Positions 43,765 through 55,881 are shown, counted from the first letter of the stretch. The stretch is DNA of 64,000 bases from Pseudorhodoplanes sp. (GCA_022843165.1 JALHOD010000002.1:62001-126000); one strand, 5' to 3'. Numbers and translations: made by a program. The notes: a model not told the origin generated them from the sequence alone.

Positions 43765-45273
43765 TCAGGCGTAAAGATTCTTGTTCCGCTCGCGCAGCAC
43801 GTTCTTCTGCACCTTGCCCATGGTGTTGCGCGGCAGATCGTCGACAAAGATCACGCGCTTGGGCAGCTTGAACTTGGCGAGCCGCGATTCCAGCTCGGCA
43901 ATGATGCCCTTTTCGCTCAGTTGCGTGCCCGGCTTGCACACCACCACGGCGGTGACGCCTTCGCCGAAATCGGGATGCGGGCATCCGATCACCGCCGATT
44001 CCACGACGCCCGGCAGCGCATCGATCTCGGCCTCGATCTCGACCGGATAGACATTGAAGCCGCCGGTGATCACAAGATCCTTGGCGCGGCCGACGATATG
44101 CACATAGCCGCGCGCATCGATCTTCCCGACATCGCCGGTGATGAAGAAGCCGTCGGCCCGGAATTCGGCCCTGGTCTTGTCGGGCATGCGCCAATAGCCG
44201 GGAAACACATTGGGTCCCCTCACCTCGATGCCGCCGATCTCGCCCTGCGGCAACGGCTTGCCGCTGTCGGGATCGGCAATGCGCAGCTCCACACCCGGCA
44301 GAGGAAATCCCACCGTGCCGGCGATACGCTCGCCGTCATAGGGATTGGAGGTGTTCATGTTGGTCTCGGTCATACCGTAGCGTTCGAGAATGGCGTGACC
44401 GGTTTTTGCCTTGAATTCGACATGCGTCTCGGCGAGCAGCGGCGCGGAGCCGGACGTGAACAGCCGCATATGCGCGCAGGCCGCCTTGGTGAGGCCGGGA
44501 TGCTTCAGCAGCCGCGTATAGAAGGTCGGCACACCCATCATCGACGTCGCCTTCGACAACAGCGTCATCACCTGATCGGCGTCGAATTTCGACAGAAAGA
44601 TCATCGACCCGCCGGCCAGCATCAGGGTGTTGCTGGCCACGAACAGGCCGTGGGTGTGATAAATCGGCAAAGCGTGCAACAGCACGTCCTTGTCGGTGAA
44701 GCGCCAATAGTCCTTCAGCGTCTGCGCGTTGGACGCGAGATTGCGATGCGTCAGCATCGCGCCCTTGGAGCGACCGGTGGTGCCCGACGTGTAAAGAATG
44801 GCGGCGAGATCATCGTCGCCGCGCGCCACGTCGGCGAAGTCCGTAGCCGCCGTCGCCGCAGCGTCGATCAGGTTGCCGGCGCCCCTAGCGTCAAGCGTCT
44901 CCACCGCCACCCCCCCGCGCTTGCGGGCCAGTTCGGCGAGACCGGCGCGCTTCGCCGGGTCGCAGACCACCAGGGCCGGTTCGGCATCGCCGATGAAATA
45001 GTCGAGTTCCGCCAGCGTATAGGCGGTGTTGAGCGGCAGATAGACCGCACCGGCCCGCAGCGTGGCAAGATAGAGCAGCAGATTTTCCGCGCTCTTTTCG
45101 ACCTGCACCGCCACGCGGTCGCCCGGCTTGACGCCGCGCTGCACCAGCACATTGGCGATCCGCGCCGAGCGGTCGAGCATGTCGCCATAGGTGAGAGTCT
45201 TTCCGGCGCCGTTCTCCAGAAAGAGCTTGTCGAGCGAGACGATGCTTTGACGGATAAGTCCGAACAGATTCAT
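43765..45273 (-). CDS. matB: Malonyl-CoA synthetase
   Basis: A 502-aa AMP-forming ligase converting malonate to malonyl-CoA. A3 YTSGTTGRSKG, LPIYHTHGLFVASN, A5 RYGMTETNMNTSNPY (the MatB-type TETNM), A8 IVGRAKDLVITGGFNVYPVEIE, and A10 PRNTMGKVQKNVLRE. It lies 34 nt downstream of the malonyl-CoA decarboxylase gene. Together they turn malonate into acetyl-CoA. No malonate carrier (MatC) is adjacent. Confidence 0.9.
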   Translation of the reverse strand: MNLFGLIRQSIVSLDKLFLENGAGKTLTYGDMLDRSARIANVLVQRGVKPGDRVAVQVEKSAENLLLYLATLRAGAVYLPLNTAYTLAELDYFIGDAEPALVVCDPAKRAGLAELARKRGGVAVETLDARGAGNLIDAAATAATDFADVARGDDDLAAILYTSGTTGRSKGAMLTHRNLASNAQTLKDYWRFTDKDVLLHALPIYHTHGLFVASNTLMLAGGSMIFLSKFDADQVMTLLSKATSMMGVPTFYTRLLKHPGLTKAACAHMRLFTSGSAPLLAETHVEFKAKTGHAILERYGMTETNMNTSNPYDGERIAGTVGFPLPGVELRIADPDSGKPLPQGEIGGIEVRGPNVFPGYWRMPDKTRAEFRADGFFITGDVGKIDARGYVHIVGRAKDLVITGGFNVYPVEIEAEIDALPGVVESAVIGCPHPDFGEGVTAVVVCKPGTQLSEKGIIAELESRLAKFKLPKRVIFVDDLPRNTMGKVQKNVLRERNKNLYA

Positions 45274-45307
45274 GGCAATGCAGGGATTCTTGAGGGTGGG
45301 GAACAGA

Positions 45308-46675
45308 TCAGCTTGCGAGCGGCACCGCTTCGCCCGGCGCGGGACGCGCCAGTTTTTTCACCGCGCTGGAGGCCGCGATGGTGCGGTTGGCCGCGTAGGC
45401 TTCGTGGTTTTTCTCGATATCGTCGAGGTCGTAAAGGTAATTGACCATCACGCCGTGCGACTGGCGCATGCCCTTTTCCGAACCGTCGGCCAGGAAATGG
45501 ATCTGCTCGAGCCGCGCGCCATTGCCGAGATGGAAGCGCGCCACAGGATCCACCGGCAGCCGGCGCCCGGTGCGCGCATGCAGGAAATACCAAGCGGCGG
45601 CGCGCAGCAGCGGATCTTCCACGCCTTCGCGCGTCTCCGGGCGCTGCCACCAGCCCTCGATATCGAGCTTCTTGAGCGCCTCGCGGTCCTCGTCGGTCAG
45701 CACCTTCGAACTTTCGGACTGCCGTTCGCGCCGCAGCCATTCCGCGAAGGCAGGAACCGGCGACAGCGTGACGAAATTCGACAGGCGCGGAATGTCGCGC
45801 GAGATTTCCTCGACCACCTGCTTGATCAGGAAATTCCCGAACGACACCCCGGCGAGGCCGCGCTGGCAGTTCGAGATCGAATAGAACGCCGCGGTTGTCG
45901 CCTTGTCGGGATCCAGCACCTCGCGCTGCGCGGTCAGGATCGGCGCGATCGCGCCGGGAATGTCGCGCATGAGCGCGACTTCGACGAAGATCAGCGGCTC
46001 ATCGACCAGCGCCGGATGAAAGAAGGCGTAGCAATGCCGGTCGGGCGGATCGATGCGGCGGCGCAGATCGTCCCAGCTTTTGATCTTGTGCACGGCCTCG
46101 TGCTTGATGATCTTTTCCAGGATATTGGCCGGCGTCGACCAGTCTATTCGGCGCAGCACCAGAAAACCGCGATTGAACCATGATGAAAAAAGATGCACGA
46201 AATCCGCGTCCACGACGCCGAGATCGTCACGATGATCCATGGCGTCGATCAGCTGCTCGCGCATCTTGACCAGGGCGGCGGTGCCGCCGGGTGCCAGATT
46301 GAGGCGGCGGAACAATTCCTGCCGACGCGGCTCGGCCGCAAGATGCACCGCGGCGGCGGTCTCGTCGCCAGGGGCGGCTTGCCAGGCCTTGATTGCCGTT
46401 TCGAGCTTATCGCGGTCCGATCCGAACCGTTGCGCCAATGCTTCGAAAAAGGCGATGCGCGGACCGGTTGTCAGTTCTTCATAGCGGTTGAGAATTTCAC
46501 GCGCGAGCGCGACCCCGGACGCTTCGCCCCGCCCCGACAGCAGATGCTCGCATAATTCGACAAAATCTTCCGAGCGGGTGCCGGCATCTGTGCGCCGCAC
46601 ACCGGTGCTCTCCAACAGGGCCCGGCCGCGATCCGAAATGGTCTGCAGCAAATCGCTGAAAAATGAGGTGTTCAT
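45308..46675 (-). CDS. Malonyl-CoA decarboxylase
   Basis: 455 aa from ATG 46675. It decarboxylates malonyl-CoA to acetyl-CoA. Helical N-terminal domain (about 1-150, VELCEHLLSGRGEASGVALAREIL) and GNAT-like catalytic domain with HCYAFFHPALVDEPLIFVEVALM, SISNCQRGLAGVSFGNFLIKQVVEE, and SPVPAFAEWL. The match to the rhizobial MatA/MCD family is clear. The frame opens to 46789; the start is chosen where homology begins, although its ribosome-binding site is weak. First gene of the malonate operon, divergent from the peptide ABC operon. Confidence 0.93.
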   Translation of the reverse strand: MNTSFFSDLLQTISDRGRALLESTGVRRTDAGTRSEDFVELCEHLLSGRGEASGVALAREILNRYEELTTGPRIAFFEALAQRFGSDRDKLETAIKAWQAAPGDETAAAVHLAAEPRRQELFRRLNLAPGGTAALVKMREQLIDAMDHRDDLGVVDADFVHLFSSWFNRGFLVLRRIDWSTPANILEKIIKHEAVHKIKSWDDLRRRIDPPDRHCYAFFHPALVDEPLIFVEVALMRDIPGAIAPILTAQREVLDPDKATTAAFYSISNCQRGLAGVSFGNFLIKQVVEEISRDIPRLSNFVTLSPVPAFAEWLRRERQSESSKVLTDEDREALKKLDIEGWWQRPETREGVEDPLLRAAAWYFLHARTGRRLPVDPVARFHLGNGARLEQIHFLADGSEKGMRQSHGVMVNYLYDLDDIEKNHEAYAANRTIAASSAVKKLARPAPGEAVPLAS

Positions 46676-46835
46676 CGAAGGGAAATCCGCCTGAAACCCA
46701 TGTTCTGCGGCTTTTTCGCGCAGGGAGCCCGACGCCGCAAGGCCTGAAATGCCCAGGGTCTGGGCCGCTTTTCCATGTAGTCGTTCCAACCTCGATCGGG
46801 TATAGCGGTTTAGCGACCAATAAAGAAGAAATCGT

Positions 46836-48893
<2,058 letters not shown>

Positions 48894-48975
48894 AGGCTGA
48901 AAGACTGAAACTGAACTGACAAAAGACCGGCCATCAAAAAGCAAGGCCGGCGCATCAAACGATGGAGGAAACACG

Positions 48976-50559
48976 ATGCTGAAAAAATTTGGGGCTGTCG
49001 TCCTGACGGCCGGGGCTATCGCATTCGCAGCCGGCGCTGCCAATGCGCAGACGCCAAAACGCGGAGGCAATCTCACCTTCGCCATCAGTGCGGAAACACC
49101 GCATTACGATTGCCACGGCAGCGAAACCTACGCCACGTTGCATTTTTCGGCACCGTTCTATTCGACGCTGCTGCAATTCGATCTCGCCAAATTCCCGCAG
49201 GTGAAGGGCGATCTCGCGCAGTCATGGACCGTCGCCCCCGACCTGATGACCTACACTTTCAAACTGCATCCCGGCGTGAAGTTCCACGACGGCACGCCGC
49301 TGACGTCCGCCGACGTGAAAGCGACCTACGACCGGATGCGCAATCCGCCGGAGAAAGTGGTTTCCCCCCGCAAGGCGACCTTCGGCGACATCGCCAGCAT
49401 CGAAACGCCCGACGCCAACACCGTGATCTTCAAGATGAAGGCGGTGAACGCGGCCATGATCGAGCATTTCGCCTCGCCGTGGAACTGCATCTACGCCGCC
49501 AAGGATCTCGCGAGCGATCCCAATTTTCCGCGTACCAAAGTCAACGGCACCGGCCCGTTCACCTTCGTCGAACACGTGAAGGGCAGCCATGTCTCGGGCA
49601 AGAAAAACCCGGATTACTTCAAGAAGGGCCTGCCCTATCTCGACGGCTTCAAGGGTGTGTTCACCCTGCAGGCCGCGGCGATGTTGAACGCTGTGCAGGG
49701 CGGCCAGGTGCTCGGTGAGTTCCGCGGCATTTCGCCGGCCGAACGCGACCGTCTGGTGGCGGCGATGGGCGACAAGATCCGGATCGAGGAACAGAGCTGG
49801 ACGCTCAACCTGCTCGTCGCCTTCAACACCGAGAAGAAACCGTTCGACGACGTGCGCGTCCGCAAGGCATTGCTCATGGCGATCGACCGCTGGGGCGGCA
49901 GCAAGGGCCTGTCGCGCATTTCCACGTTGCGCGAAGTGGGCGGCGTGATCCGCCCGGGCTCGCCGCTGGCGACCCCGCCTGCGGAACTGGAAAAGCTGCC
50001 CGGCTATCAGCGCGACATGGCCAAGGCCCGTGCGGAGGCGAAGAAACTGCTCGCCGATGCCGGCGTTCCCAACCTGAAATTCGTGTTGTGGAACCGCAAC
50101 CTCGCCATGCCCTATACGCCGGCCGGCATCTTCCTGGTCGACCAGTGGCGGCAGATCGGCGTCGAAGTCGAACACAAGCAGTCCGACACCGCGCCGTATC
50201 TCGCAGCCCTGAACTCCGGCAACTACGAGGTGGCGGTCGACTTCTCGAATCTGTTCATGGACGATTCGACGCTGGCGCTTGCCAAGTATCTGTCGCGTGA
50301 CCGCTCGCCGCAGAACCTGTCGCGTTCGACCGACCGCGAACTCGACAAGCTCTACGACGACCATGTCCGCGAGCGCGATCCCAAGAAGCGCGTCGCACTG
50401 ATCCGCGCCTTCGAAAAGCGCGTGTTCGAACAGGCCTATCAGCAGCCGATCCTGTGGTGGCACCGCATCGTGCCGACCCACAAGGTTCTGATGGGCTGGA
50501 AGATGTCGCCAAGCCACAATCTCGGCGCCGATCTGGCCGAGGTCTGGCTGAACCAGTAA
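48976..50559 (+). CDS. Peptide/opine-type ABC transporter substrate-binding protein (SBP_bac_5)
   Basis: 527 aa: signal peptide MLKKFGAVVLTAGAIAFAAGAANAQ; family-5 binding fold with LAQSWTVAPDLMTYTFKLHPGVKFHDGTPLTSADVKATYDRM and NGTGPFTFVEH. GGAGGAAACACG precedes the ATG. Ligands of this family are peptides, opines, nickel or glycosides. The association with a CoA-transferase downstream points to a carboxylate-bearing ligand (inference). Confidence 0.92.
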   Translation: MLKKFGAVVLTAGAIAFAAGAANAQTPKRGGNLTFAISAETPHYDCHGSETYATLHFSAPFYSTLLQFDLAKFPQVKGDLAQSWTVAPDLMTYTFKLHPGVKFHDGTPLTSADVKATYDRMRNPPEKVVSPRKATFGDIASIETPDANTVIFKMKAVNAAMIEHFASPWNCIYAAKDLASDPNFPRTKVNGTGPFTFVEHVKGSHVSGKKNPDYFKKGLPYLDGFKGVFTLQAAAMLNAVQGGQVLGEFRGISPAERDRLVAAMGDKIRIEEQSWTLNLLVAFNTEKKPFDDVRVRKALLMAIDRWGGSKGLSRISTLREVGGVIRPGSPLATPPAELEKLPGYQRDMAKARAEAKKLLADAGVPNLKFVLWNRNLAMPYTPAGIFLVDQWRQIGVEVEHKQSDTAPYLAALNSGNYEVAVDFSNLFMDDSTLALAKYLSRDRSPQNLSRSTDRELDKLYDDHVRERDPKKRVALIRAFEKRVFEQAYQQPILWWHRIVPTHKVLMGWKMSPSHNLGADLAEVWLNQ

Positions 50560-50571
50560 CTCCAACGCAAA

Positions 50572-50598
50572 CCGCGGTCCGGGTCGCCCGGACCGCGG
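50572..50598 (+). other. Stable hairpin between binding protein and permease genes
   Basis: CCGCGGTCCGGG, TCG, CCCGGACCGCGG: a perfect 12-bp stem with no T-tract, 12 nt after the stop. Probably an mRNA-stabilising element as in the Liv operon (7027-7050). Confidence 0.65.
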
Positions 50599-50610
50599 CG
50601 GACTTTCACC

Positions 50611-51564
50611 ATGCTGCGCTACGTCATCAGCCGCCTGCTCTACACCATCCCCACCCTGCTCGGGGTCGCGGTGCTCGTCTTCTTCATGCTGCGCGTCGTG
50701 CCCGGCGACATCGTCGAGGTGAAACTGCGCGGCGACGGCGGCACGGTCTCGCAGGAAGTGATCGAGATGGAGCGCAAGCGGATGGGCCTCGACAAGCCCC
50801 TGCTTGAGCAGTTCGGCAGCTGGATGGTCGGCGTGGTGACGCTGAATTTCGGCAATTCGATGTGGACCGAGCGGCCGGTGATGGAGGAGATCCGGCTGCG
50901 GCTGGAATTGTCGCTGCAGGTGGCGATCATGGCCACCATTATCGCGGTGTTCATCGCCATACCCTTGGGAACGATGGCGGCCTTGTTCCGCGACACCTGG
51001 ATCGACTACGCGACCCGCATCATCACCATCGGCGGATTGTCGATTCCGTCCTTCTGGTTCGGCATGCTGATCATGCTGAGCCTGCTCGGCTTCTTCAACT
51101 GGCTGCCGCCGATCACCTTCACGCCGATCTATGTCGATCCGGTCGCCAATCTGACGCAACTGATCTGGCCGGCGCTGGCAGTGGGCTATCGCTACTGCGC
51201 CGTCGTCGCGCGCATGATCCGCTCCTCGCTCCTCGAGGTGCTGAACGAGGATTATATCCGCACCGCCCGCGCCAAGGGCGTCTACGAGAAGCTGGTAATT
51301 TCGCGGCATGCCCTGCGCAATGCGCTGCTCCCCGCCATTACCGTGATCGGCCTCGAATTCACCTTCCTGATCGGCGGGCTGGTGGTGACCGAACAGGTGT
51401 TCAATCTGAACGGCATCGGTCAGCTCTTCGTGCAAAGCGTGTCGCGCAACGACTTCACCCTGATCCAGGGCATGGTGATGCTGATCGCGGCCTTCTACGT
51501 GTTCGTCAACCTCGCGGTCGACCTGCTTTATGCGGTGTTCGATCCGCGCATCCGCTATACCTGA
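50611..51564 (+). CDS. Peptide-type ABC transporter permease, DppB family
   Basis: 317 aa, six membrane segments. YVISRLLYTIPTLLGVAVLVFFMLRVVPGD is the DppB/OppB N-terminus. The EAA loop is DYIRTARAKGVYEKLVISRHALRNALLPAITVIG. The stop is 9 nt before the DppC-type gene. Confidence 0.93.
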   Translation: MLRYVISRLLYTIPTLLGVAVLVFFMLRVVPGDIVEVKLRGDGGTVSQEVIEMERKRMGLDKPLLEQFGSWMVGVVTLNFGNSMWTERPVMEEIRLRLELSLQVAIMATIIAVFIAIPLGTMAALFRDTWIDYATRIITIGGLSIPSFWFGMLIMLSLLGFFNWLPPITFTPIYVDPVANLTQLIWPALAVGYRYCAVVARMIRSSLLEVLNEDYIRTARAKGVYEKLVISRHALRNALLPAITVIGLEFTFLIGGLVVTEQVFNLNGIGQLFVQSVSRNDFTLIQGMVMLIAAFYVFVNLAVDLLYAVFDPRIRYT

Positions 51565-51572
51565 GACCGGCC

Positions 51573-52463
51573 ATGACGCTCGCGCTTGAAACTCCCGCCG
51601 TCATTCGCCAGCCCCGCGGCCCGGTGATCGAATTCTGCCGTCAGCAGCCGCTCGGCGCGGTCAGCTTCTTCATCATCTGCGCCATGATGTTCGCCGGCAT
51701 CTTTTCCGAGTGGGTGGCGCCCTATGACCCGCTGTCCATCGACTTCGCCTCGATCCTAGCAGCGCCGTCCTGGGAGCATTGGTGCGGCACCGACGCCTAT
51801 GGACGTGACATCTGCTCGCGACTGATCTTCGGCTCGCGCACCGCGCTGGTGATCGGGTTCACCTCTTCCTTCGTCGGCTCCTCGCTCGGCGCCATCCTCG
51901 GCATCGCCTCCGCCTATTTCGGCGGACGCGTCGACAACATCATCCAGCGCATCATGGATATCCTGCTGGCCTTTCCGCTGATCGTGCTGGCTCTGGTGGT
52001 GGTCGCGGCTTTGCGCAAATTCGTGCTCGGCGGCGTGGACGTGAACCTGATCTTCGCCATCGCGATCCCGATCATCCCGCGCGTGGCGCGCGTGGTGAGG
52101 GCGGCCGCCCTCTCGGTGCGGGTGATGCCCTATGTCGATGCCGCGCGCGCGGCCGGCTATTCCAATACCCGCATCATCTTCCGCCACATGGCGCCCAATG
52201 TGGTGGCGCCGTACCTGATCATGCTGACCGCCTTTATCGCGCAGGCGATCCTGGCGGAAGCCTCGCTGTCCTTCCTCGGCCTCGGCGTGACCGAGCCGAC
52301 GGCGGCCTGGGGCCTGATGCTGTCGGGCAACGCCGCCGATTTCTACCGCGAAGCGCCCTGGATGATCATCTTCCCTGGCGCCGCGATCAGCCTTGCAGTT
52401 TTTGCATTCAACCTGTTCGGCGACAGCCTGCGCGACTTCCTCGACCCGAGGTTCAAGGTATAA
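51573..52463 (+). CDS. Peptide-type ABC transporter permease, DppC family
   Basis: 296 aa from ATG 51573. The N-terminal OppC_N segment has WVAPYDPLSIDFASIL and GTDAYGRDICSRLIFGSRTAL. The EAA loop is YVDAARAAGYSNTRIIFRHMAPNVVAPYLI, and FLGLGVTEPTAAWGLML follows. The open frame back to 50862 is only the other frame of dppB. Completes the importer with DppB and the fused ATPase. Confidence 0.93.
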   Translation: MTLALETPAVIRQPRGPVIEFCRQQPLGAVSFFIICAMMFAGIFSEWVAPYDPLSIDFASILAAPSWEHWCGTDAYGRDICSRLIFGSRTALVIGFTSSFVGSSLGAILGIASAYFGGRVDNIIQRIMDILLAFPLIVLALVVVAALRKFVLGGVDVNLIFAIAIPIIPRVARVVRAAALSVRVMPYVDAARAAGYSNTRIIFRHMAPNVVAPYLIMLTAFIAQAILAEASLSFLGLGVTEPTAAWGLMLSGNAADFYREAPWMIIFPGAAISLAVFAFNLFGDSLRDFLDPRFKV

Positions 52464-52534
52464 GGACCCCATCATTTTCATCCGCCGCGTCCGACCGAGG
52501 GCCGGCGTGACGGATGAGTCAGTGGAGTCGCCTT

Positions 52535-53707
52535 ATGCCCGGTCCGCTTTCAGGAATCCGCGTTCTCGAACTCGCCCGCGTGCTGGCCGGCCCTTGGGCC
52601 GGGCAGGTTCTCGCCGACCTTGGCGCCGAAGTGATCAAGGTCGAGCGCGAGGGTCTGGGCGACGACACCCGGCAATGGGGGCCGCCCTTCGTCGAGGGCA
52701 AGAACGGCGAGAATCTCGGCGGCTCCTATTATCATTCCTGCAACCGCGGGAAGCGCTCGATCGCCGTGGATTTCGAGAGCGAACGCGGCCGGCGCATCGT
52801 TCACAAGCTCGCCATGCGCTCCGACATCCTCGTAGAAAACTTCAAGCTCGGCGGATTGAAGAAGTTCGGGCTCGATTACGAGAGCCTGTCGGCGGAGAAT
52901 CCGCGCCTGATTTATTGTTCGATTACCGGTTTCGGCCAGACCGGGCCCTATGCCCCGCGCGCGGGCTATGACCTGATCATCCAGGGCATGGGCGGCATCA
53001 TGAGCATCACGGGCGAGCCGGACCGCGACCCGATGCGGCTCGGGGTGGCCTTCGCCGACGTATTCACCGGCGTTTATTCCGTGGTCGGCGTGCTGGCGGC
53101 GCTGCATGAGCGCGAGCGCACCGGGCGCGGATCGCATGTCGACATGGCCCTGTTCGACACGCTCACCAGCGTGCTGGCGAACCAGGCGCTGAGCTATCTG
53201 GTGTCGGGCCAGGCGCCGACCCGCATGGGCAACGCCCATCCGACCGTGGTGCCCTATCAGGTGTTCCCGACCTCGGACGGACACATGATCATCGCTGTCG
53301 GCAATGACGGACAATACCGCAAGTTCTGTGACCTCCTTGGCGTGCCGGACCTCGGACAAGACCCTCTTTACAAAACCAACGGCGACCGCGTGGTGAATCG
53401 CGGCACGCTGATCCCGCGCCTGACCGCCCTGACCGCGCAGCGCACGCGAGCCGACCTGCTGGAGAGATGCGAAGCCGCCGGCGTGCCCGCAGGGCCGATC
53501 AACACCATCGACGAGGTGTTCAAGGATCCGCAGATCGTGGCGCGCGGCATGCAGATCGCGCCAAAAAGCGAGCTTGCGAAAGGCGGGGTCATTCCCGGCG
53601 TGCGCACGCCGATCGTGATCAACGGAGAGCCGGCAGCCTCCGATCTGGCGCCACCCGATGTGGGGCAGCATACGCAGGACATCCTGCGGGAGATTGGCGA
53701 GGCTTAA
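52535..53707 (+). CDS. CaiB/BaiF-type CoA-transferase (class III)
   Basis: 390 aa. GIRVLELARVLAGPWAGQVLADLGAEVIKVE is the family N-terminus; catalytic Asp208 lies in HVDMALFDTL; GNAHPTVVPYQVF and AGVPAGPINTIDEVF follow. The enzyme moves CoA between carboxylic acids through an aspartyl thioester. ATG 52535 has GGAG 9 nt upstream and is preferred to 52514. It lies 71 nt after the permease gene in the same direction, so it may act on what the transporter brings in. Confidence 0.91.
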   Translation: MPGPLSGIRVLELARVLAGPWAGQVLADLGAEVIKVEREGLGDDTRQWGPPFVEGKNGENLGGSYYHSCNRGKRSIAVDFESERGRRIVHKLAMRSDILVENFKLGGLKKFGLDYESLSAENPRLIYCSITGFGQTGPYAPRAGYDLIIQGMGGIMSITGEPDRDPMRLGVAFADVFTGVYSVVGVLAALHERERTGRGSHVDMALFDTLTSVLANQALSYLVSGQAPTRMGNAHPTVVPYQVFPTSDGHMIIAVGNDGQYRKFCDLLGVPDLGQDPLYKTNGDRVVNRGTLIPRLTALTAQRTRADLLERCEAAGVPAGPINTIDEVFKDPQIVARGMQIAPKSELAKGGVIPGVRTPIVINGEPAASDLAPPDVGQHTQDILREIGEA

Positions 53708-53711
53708 ACCG

Positions 53712-55850
53712 TCAATGCTTGAATAGCAGGTCGCGCGTCAATTCGCCGAGATGGCGCACGGCGTTCAAGGCGCGCTGCAACAGCTCGCGTTCTGTGGCCG
53801 ACAGCCGCTTTACCGCCACCTTGTTGGTGGGCGGCCGGCCATGCTCGATGTCGTCGATCTGCTGATCCAGAATCAGGTTGAGGAAAATCATCTGCGCCTC
53901 CGCCAGCGCATCGAGATCGCGCTCGCCGCCGATATTCAGCGCCATGATTCCGGCCAGCCGCCGCGGCGTCGAACGCTCCAGGATGTGGTGGCGGATCGCC
54001 AGCACCCGCGCCATGGTCACGATTCCGAACAGGCCCGCGCGCTTGAGGTCGATGCGACCGGCGGCGGTCCTGATTCCGCCGAAGAAATTCAGGCCCGTTT
54101 CCGTTTCACCGGCGGCTTCCGCAAGCAGCTTGGCAAAACCCGCCTGCCCTTTGGCGGCCTCGAATCCGTCACGCCAGAGCCATTCGGCCAGCGCGTTGGC
54201 ACCGTGCACGCCGCGGAGATCGAAGAAGATATCGACAGCCAGAAGATCGGCGGGATTCGAGCGCGTGATCCAGTGGGCGACACGCGCGCGCCAGGTGTCG
54301 ACCGAACCGCGCCATTGCGGATTCTTCGCCATGACGCCGCCATGGCAATAGGGCACGCCGACTTCGTGCAGGTAATCGGCGATATGCACGGCCAGCTCCG
54401 CGAACCACTTGTCTTCCGGGCCGTCAGGCTCGCCACGCTCGAAGATCAGTGCATTGTCCTGGTCCATGGCGAGCAGGCTTTCGCCGCGCCCGGCCGAGCC
54501 GAGCACCGCCAGCGAATAGGCGCAGGGCGGCGCACCGCGGCCGTCGTCGCGCATTCGCTGTTCCGCCAGCACCGCCGCCTGCCGGGTCAGCGCACCCAGT
54601 TCGCGCGAGATCACCGCCGCGATATCGGAGGACGGCACGCCTTCCGTCAGCAGAGAGGCCGCGACCTGCGGCAGCTTCGCCCAGGCCTTGCCAAGCTGTG
54701 CGACAGTGACGGCCTGGTCGATCTCGTCGCCAAGCGAGATCGCCTCGCTGGCGCGCAGACGCAGCAGATCGCGCGCCGACAGGGCGCCAGCGACCATGCC
54801 GGAATGATCGATCACGCCGAGATGACGGATCTTGAGACGCTGCATGCGGCCGATGGCGCGATAGACGAAAGCTTCTTCCGGAATCACCGCCAGCGGCCGG
54901 CTTATGAACTGGTCGACCGGCAGCCGCAGCGCATCGCGATCCTCGATCGCCAGCGCCCGCAATATGTCGCGTTCGGTGATAATGCCGGCCTCCGCCGCAG
55001 GCAGCGGCTGGCCTTGCAAAGCCGGCGGACAGACGAACAGCGACGACGATTTTTCCGCGATCATGCGCGCCAACGCCGCCGCCAGCGTCTGGTCGGCGGC
55101 GATGATCTTGGCCGGCGCGCTCATGACGTCGCGGATGCGGTGGCGATAGGGATAGCTGTCGAAGCGATCGAGCGAGCGTGCCACCGGCTGCTCGCGGCCG
55201 GGCGCTTCGGCGACCTCGACCCAGCCGGCGCGATGCTGCCCTTCCAGCACGTCACTGAGCGAACGGCAGGACTGCATGGCTTCCGCCAGGGTGCGGATGC
55301 CGCGCTCGCGCAATTTCGGAATCAGCGCCTGGAACACGCGCGCGGTCGTGACTGCGTCGCCTAGGGCAGAATGCCGCTCGATCATCTCGACGCCGAGCCA
55401 GTTGACCAGTTGCTCGAGCGAATAGCCGGCCAGATTGGGTTCGGCGACCCGCGCCAGGAGCTGGGTGTCGAGCGCGCGCGGCCTCACCCATTTGATGTCG
55501 CTGCGTTCGCATTCGCGCTGCAGGACCGAGAGGTCGAACCCGAGCGTATGACCGACGACGACGCCCGATCCCATGAAGGCGGAGAATTCCGGCCATATCT
55601 CCGCAAAGACCGGCGCATCGGCCACACGGAGATTGTCGATGCCGTGGATGGCCGTGGTCTTCGCCGGAATGGATTCGCGCGGGCGCACCAGATTGCGGAA
55701 GGTCGCAGCCTCGTCCACTCGGCCGCCGGCCAGCCTCACCGCGCCGATCTCGATCACAAACGCCTTGCGCGGATCGAGGCCCGTCGTTTCGGTGTCGATC
55801 ACCACGGCATCGAGCGCGATCAGCGGGGTCGCATTGTTGACGGCGGCCAT
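53712..55850 (-). CDS. DEDDh exonuclease / CBS pair / DUF294 nucleotidyltransferase fusion
   Basis: 712 aa with three parts. Residues about 10-180: DEDDh 3'-5' exonuclease with Asp19 and Glu21 (VIDTETTG), Asp106 (GHTLGFDLS), His160 and Asp165 (HSALGDA), all present. About 238-385: two CBS repeats (RDVMSAPAKIIAADQTLAAAL, VDQFISRPLAVIPEEAFV). About 400-712: DUF294/GlnD-like nucleotidyltransferase with GSAGRGE and DQDNALIF, plus the DUF294 C-terminal helical domain. Regulators of this type usually carry a cyclic-nucleotide domain instead of the exonuclease. It lies beside the DUF4212/SSS symporter genes, as such proteins commonly do. Biochemical activity is unknown. Confidence 0.88.
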   Translation of the reverse strand: MAAVNNATPLIALDAVVIDTETTGLDPRKAFVIEIGAVRLAGGRVDEAATFRNLVRPRESIPAKTTAIHGIDNLRVADAPVFAEIWPEFSAFMGSGVVVGHTLGFDLSVLQRECERSDIKWVRPRALDTQLLARVAEPNLAGYSLEQLVNWLGVEMIERHSALGDAVTTARVFQALIPKLRERGIRTLAEAMQSCRSLSDVLEGQHRAGWVEVAEAPGREQPVARSLDRFDSYPYRHRIRDVMSAPAKIIAADQTLAAALARMIAEKSSSLFVCPPALQGQPLPAAEAGIITERDILRALAIEDRDALRLPVDQFISRPLAVIPEEAFVYRAIGRMQRLKIRHLGVIDHSGMVAGALSARDLLRLRASEAISLGDEIDQAVTVAQLGKAWAKLPQVAASLLTEGVPSSDIAAVISRELGALTRQAAVLAEQRMRDDGRGAPPCAYSLAVLGSAGRGESLLAMDQDNALIFERGEPDGPEDKWFAELAVHIADYLHEVGVPYCHGGVMAKNPQWRGSVDTWRARVAHWITRSNPADLLAVDIFFDLRGVHGANALAEWLWRDGFEAAKGQAGFAKLLAEAAGETETGLNFFGGIRTAAGRIDLKRAGLFGIVTMARVLAIRHHILERSTPRRLAGIMALNIGGERDLDALAEAQMIFLNLILDQQIDDIEHGRPPTNKVAVKRLSATERELLQRALNAVRHLGELTRDLLFKH

Positions 55851-55881
55851 CTTTCATCCATCGCCGTTCAGCGGCGCCCAG

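Noticed and set aside
49222-51435. 737-aa open frame on the minus strand
   Set aside because: Antisense to the peptide ABC receptor and permease genes, with no recognisable motif and a His/Arg/Asp-rich composition.
50862-51572. N-terminal extension of the DppC-type permease
   Set aside because: Out-of-frame reading of the DppB gene; DppC homology starts at 51573.
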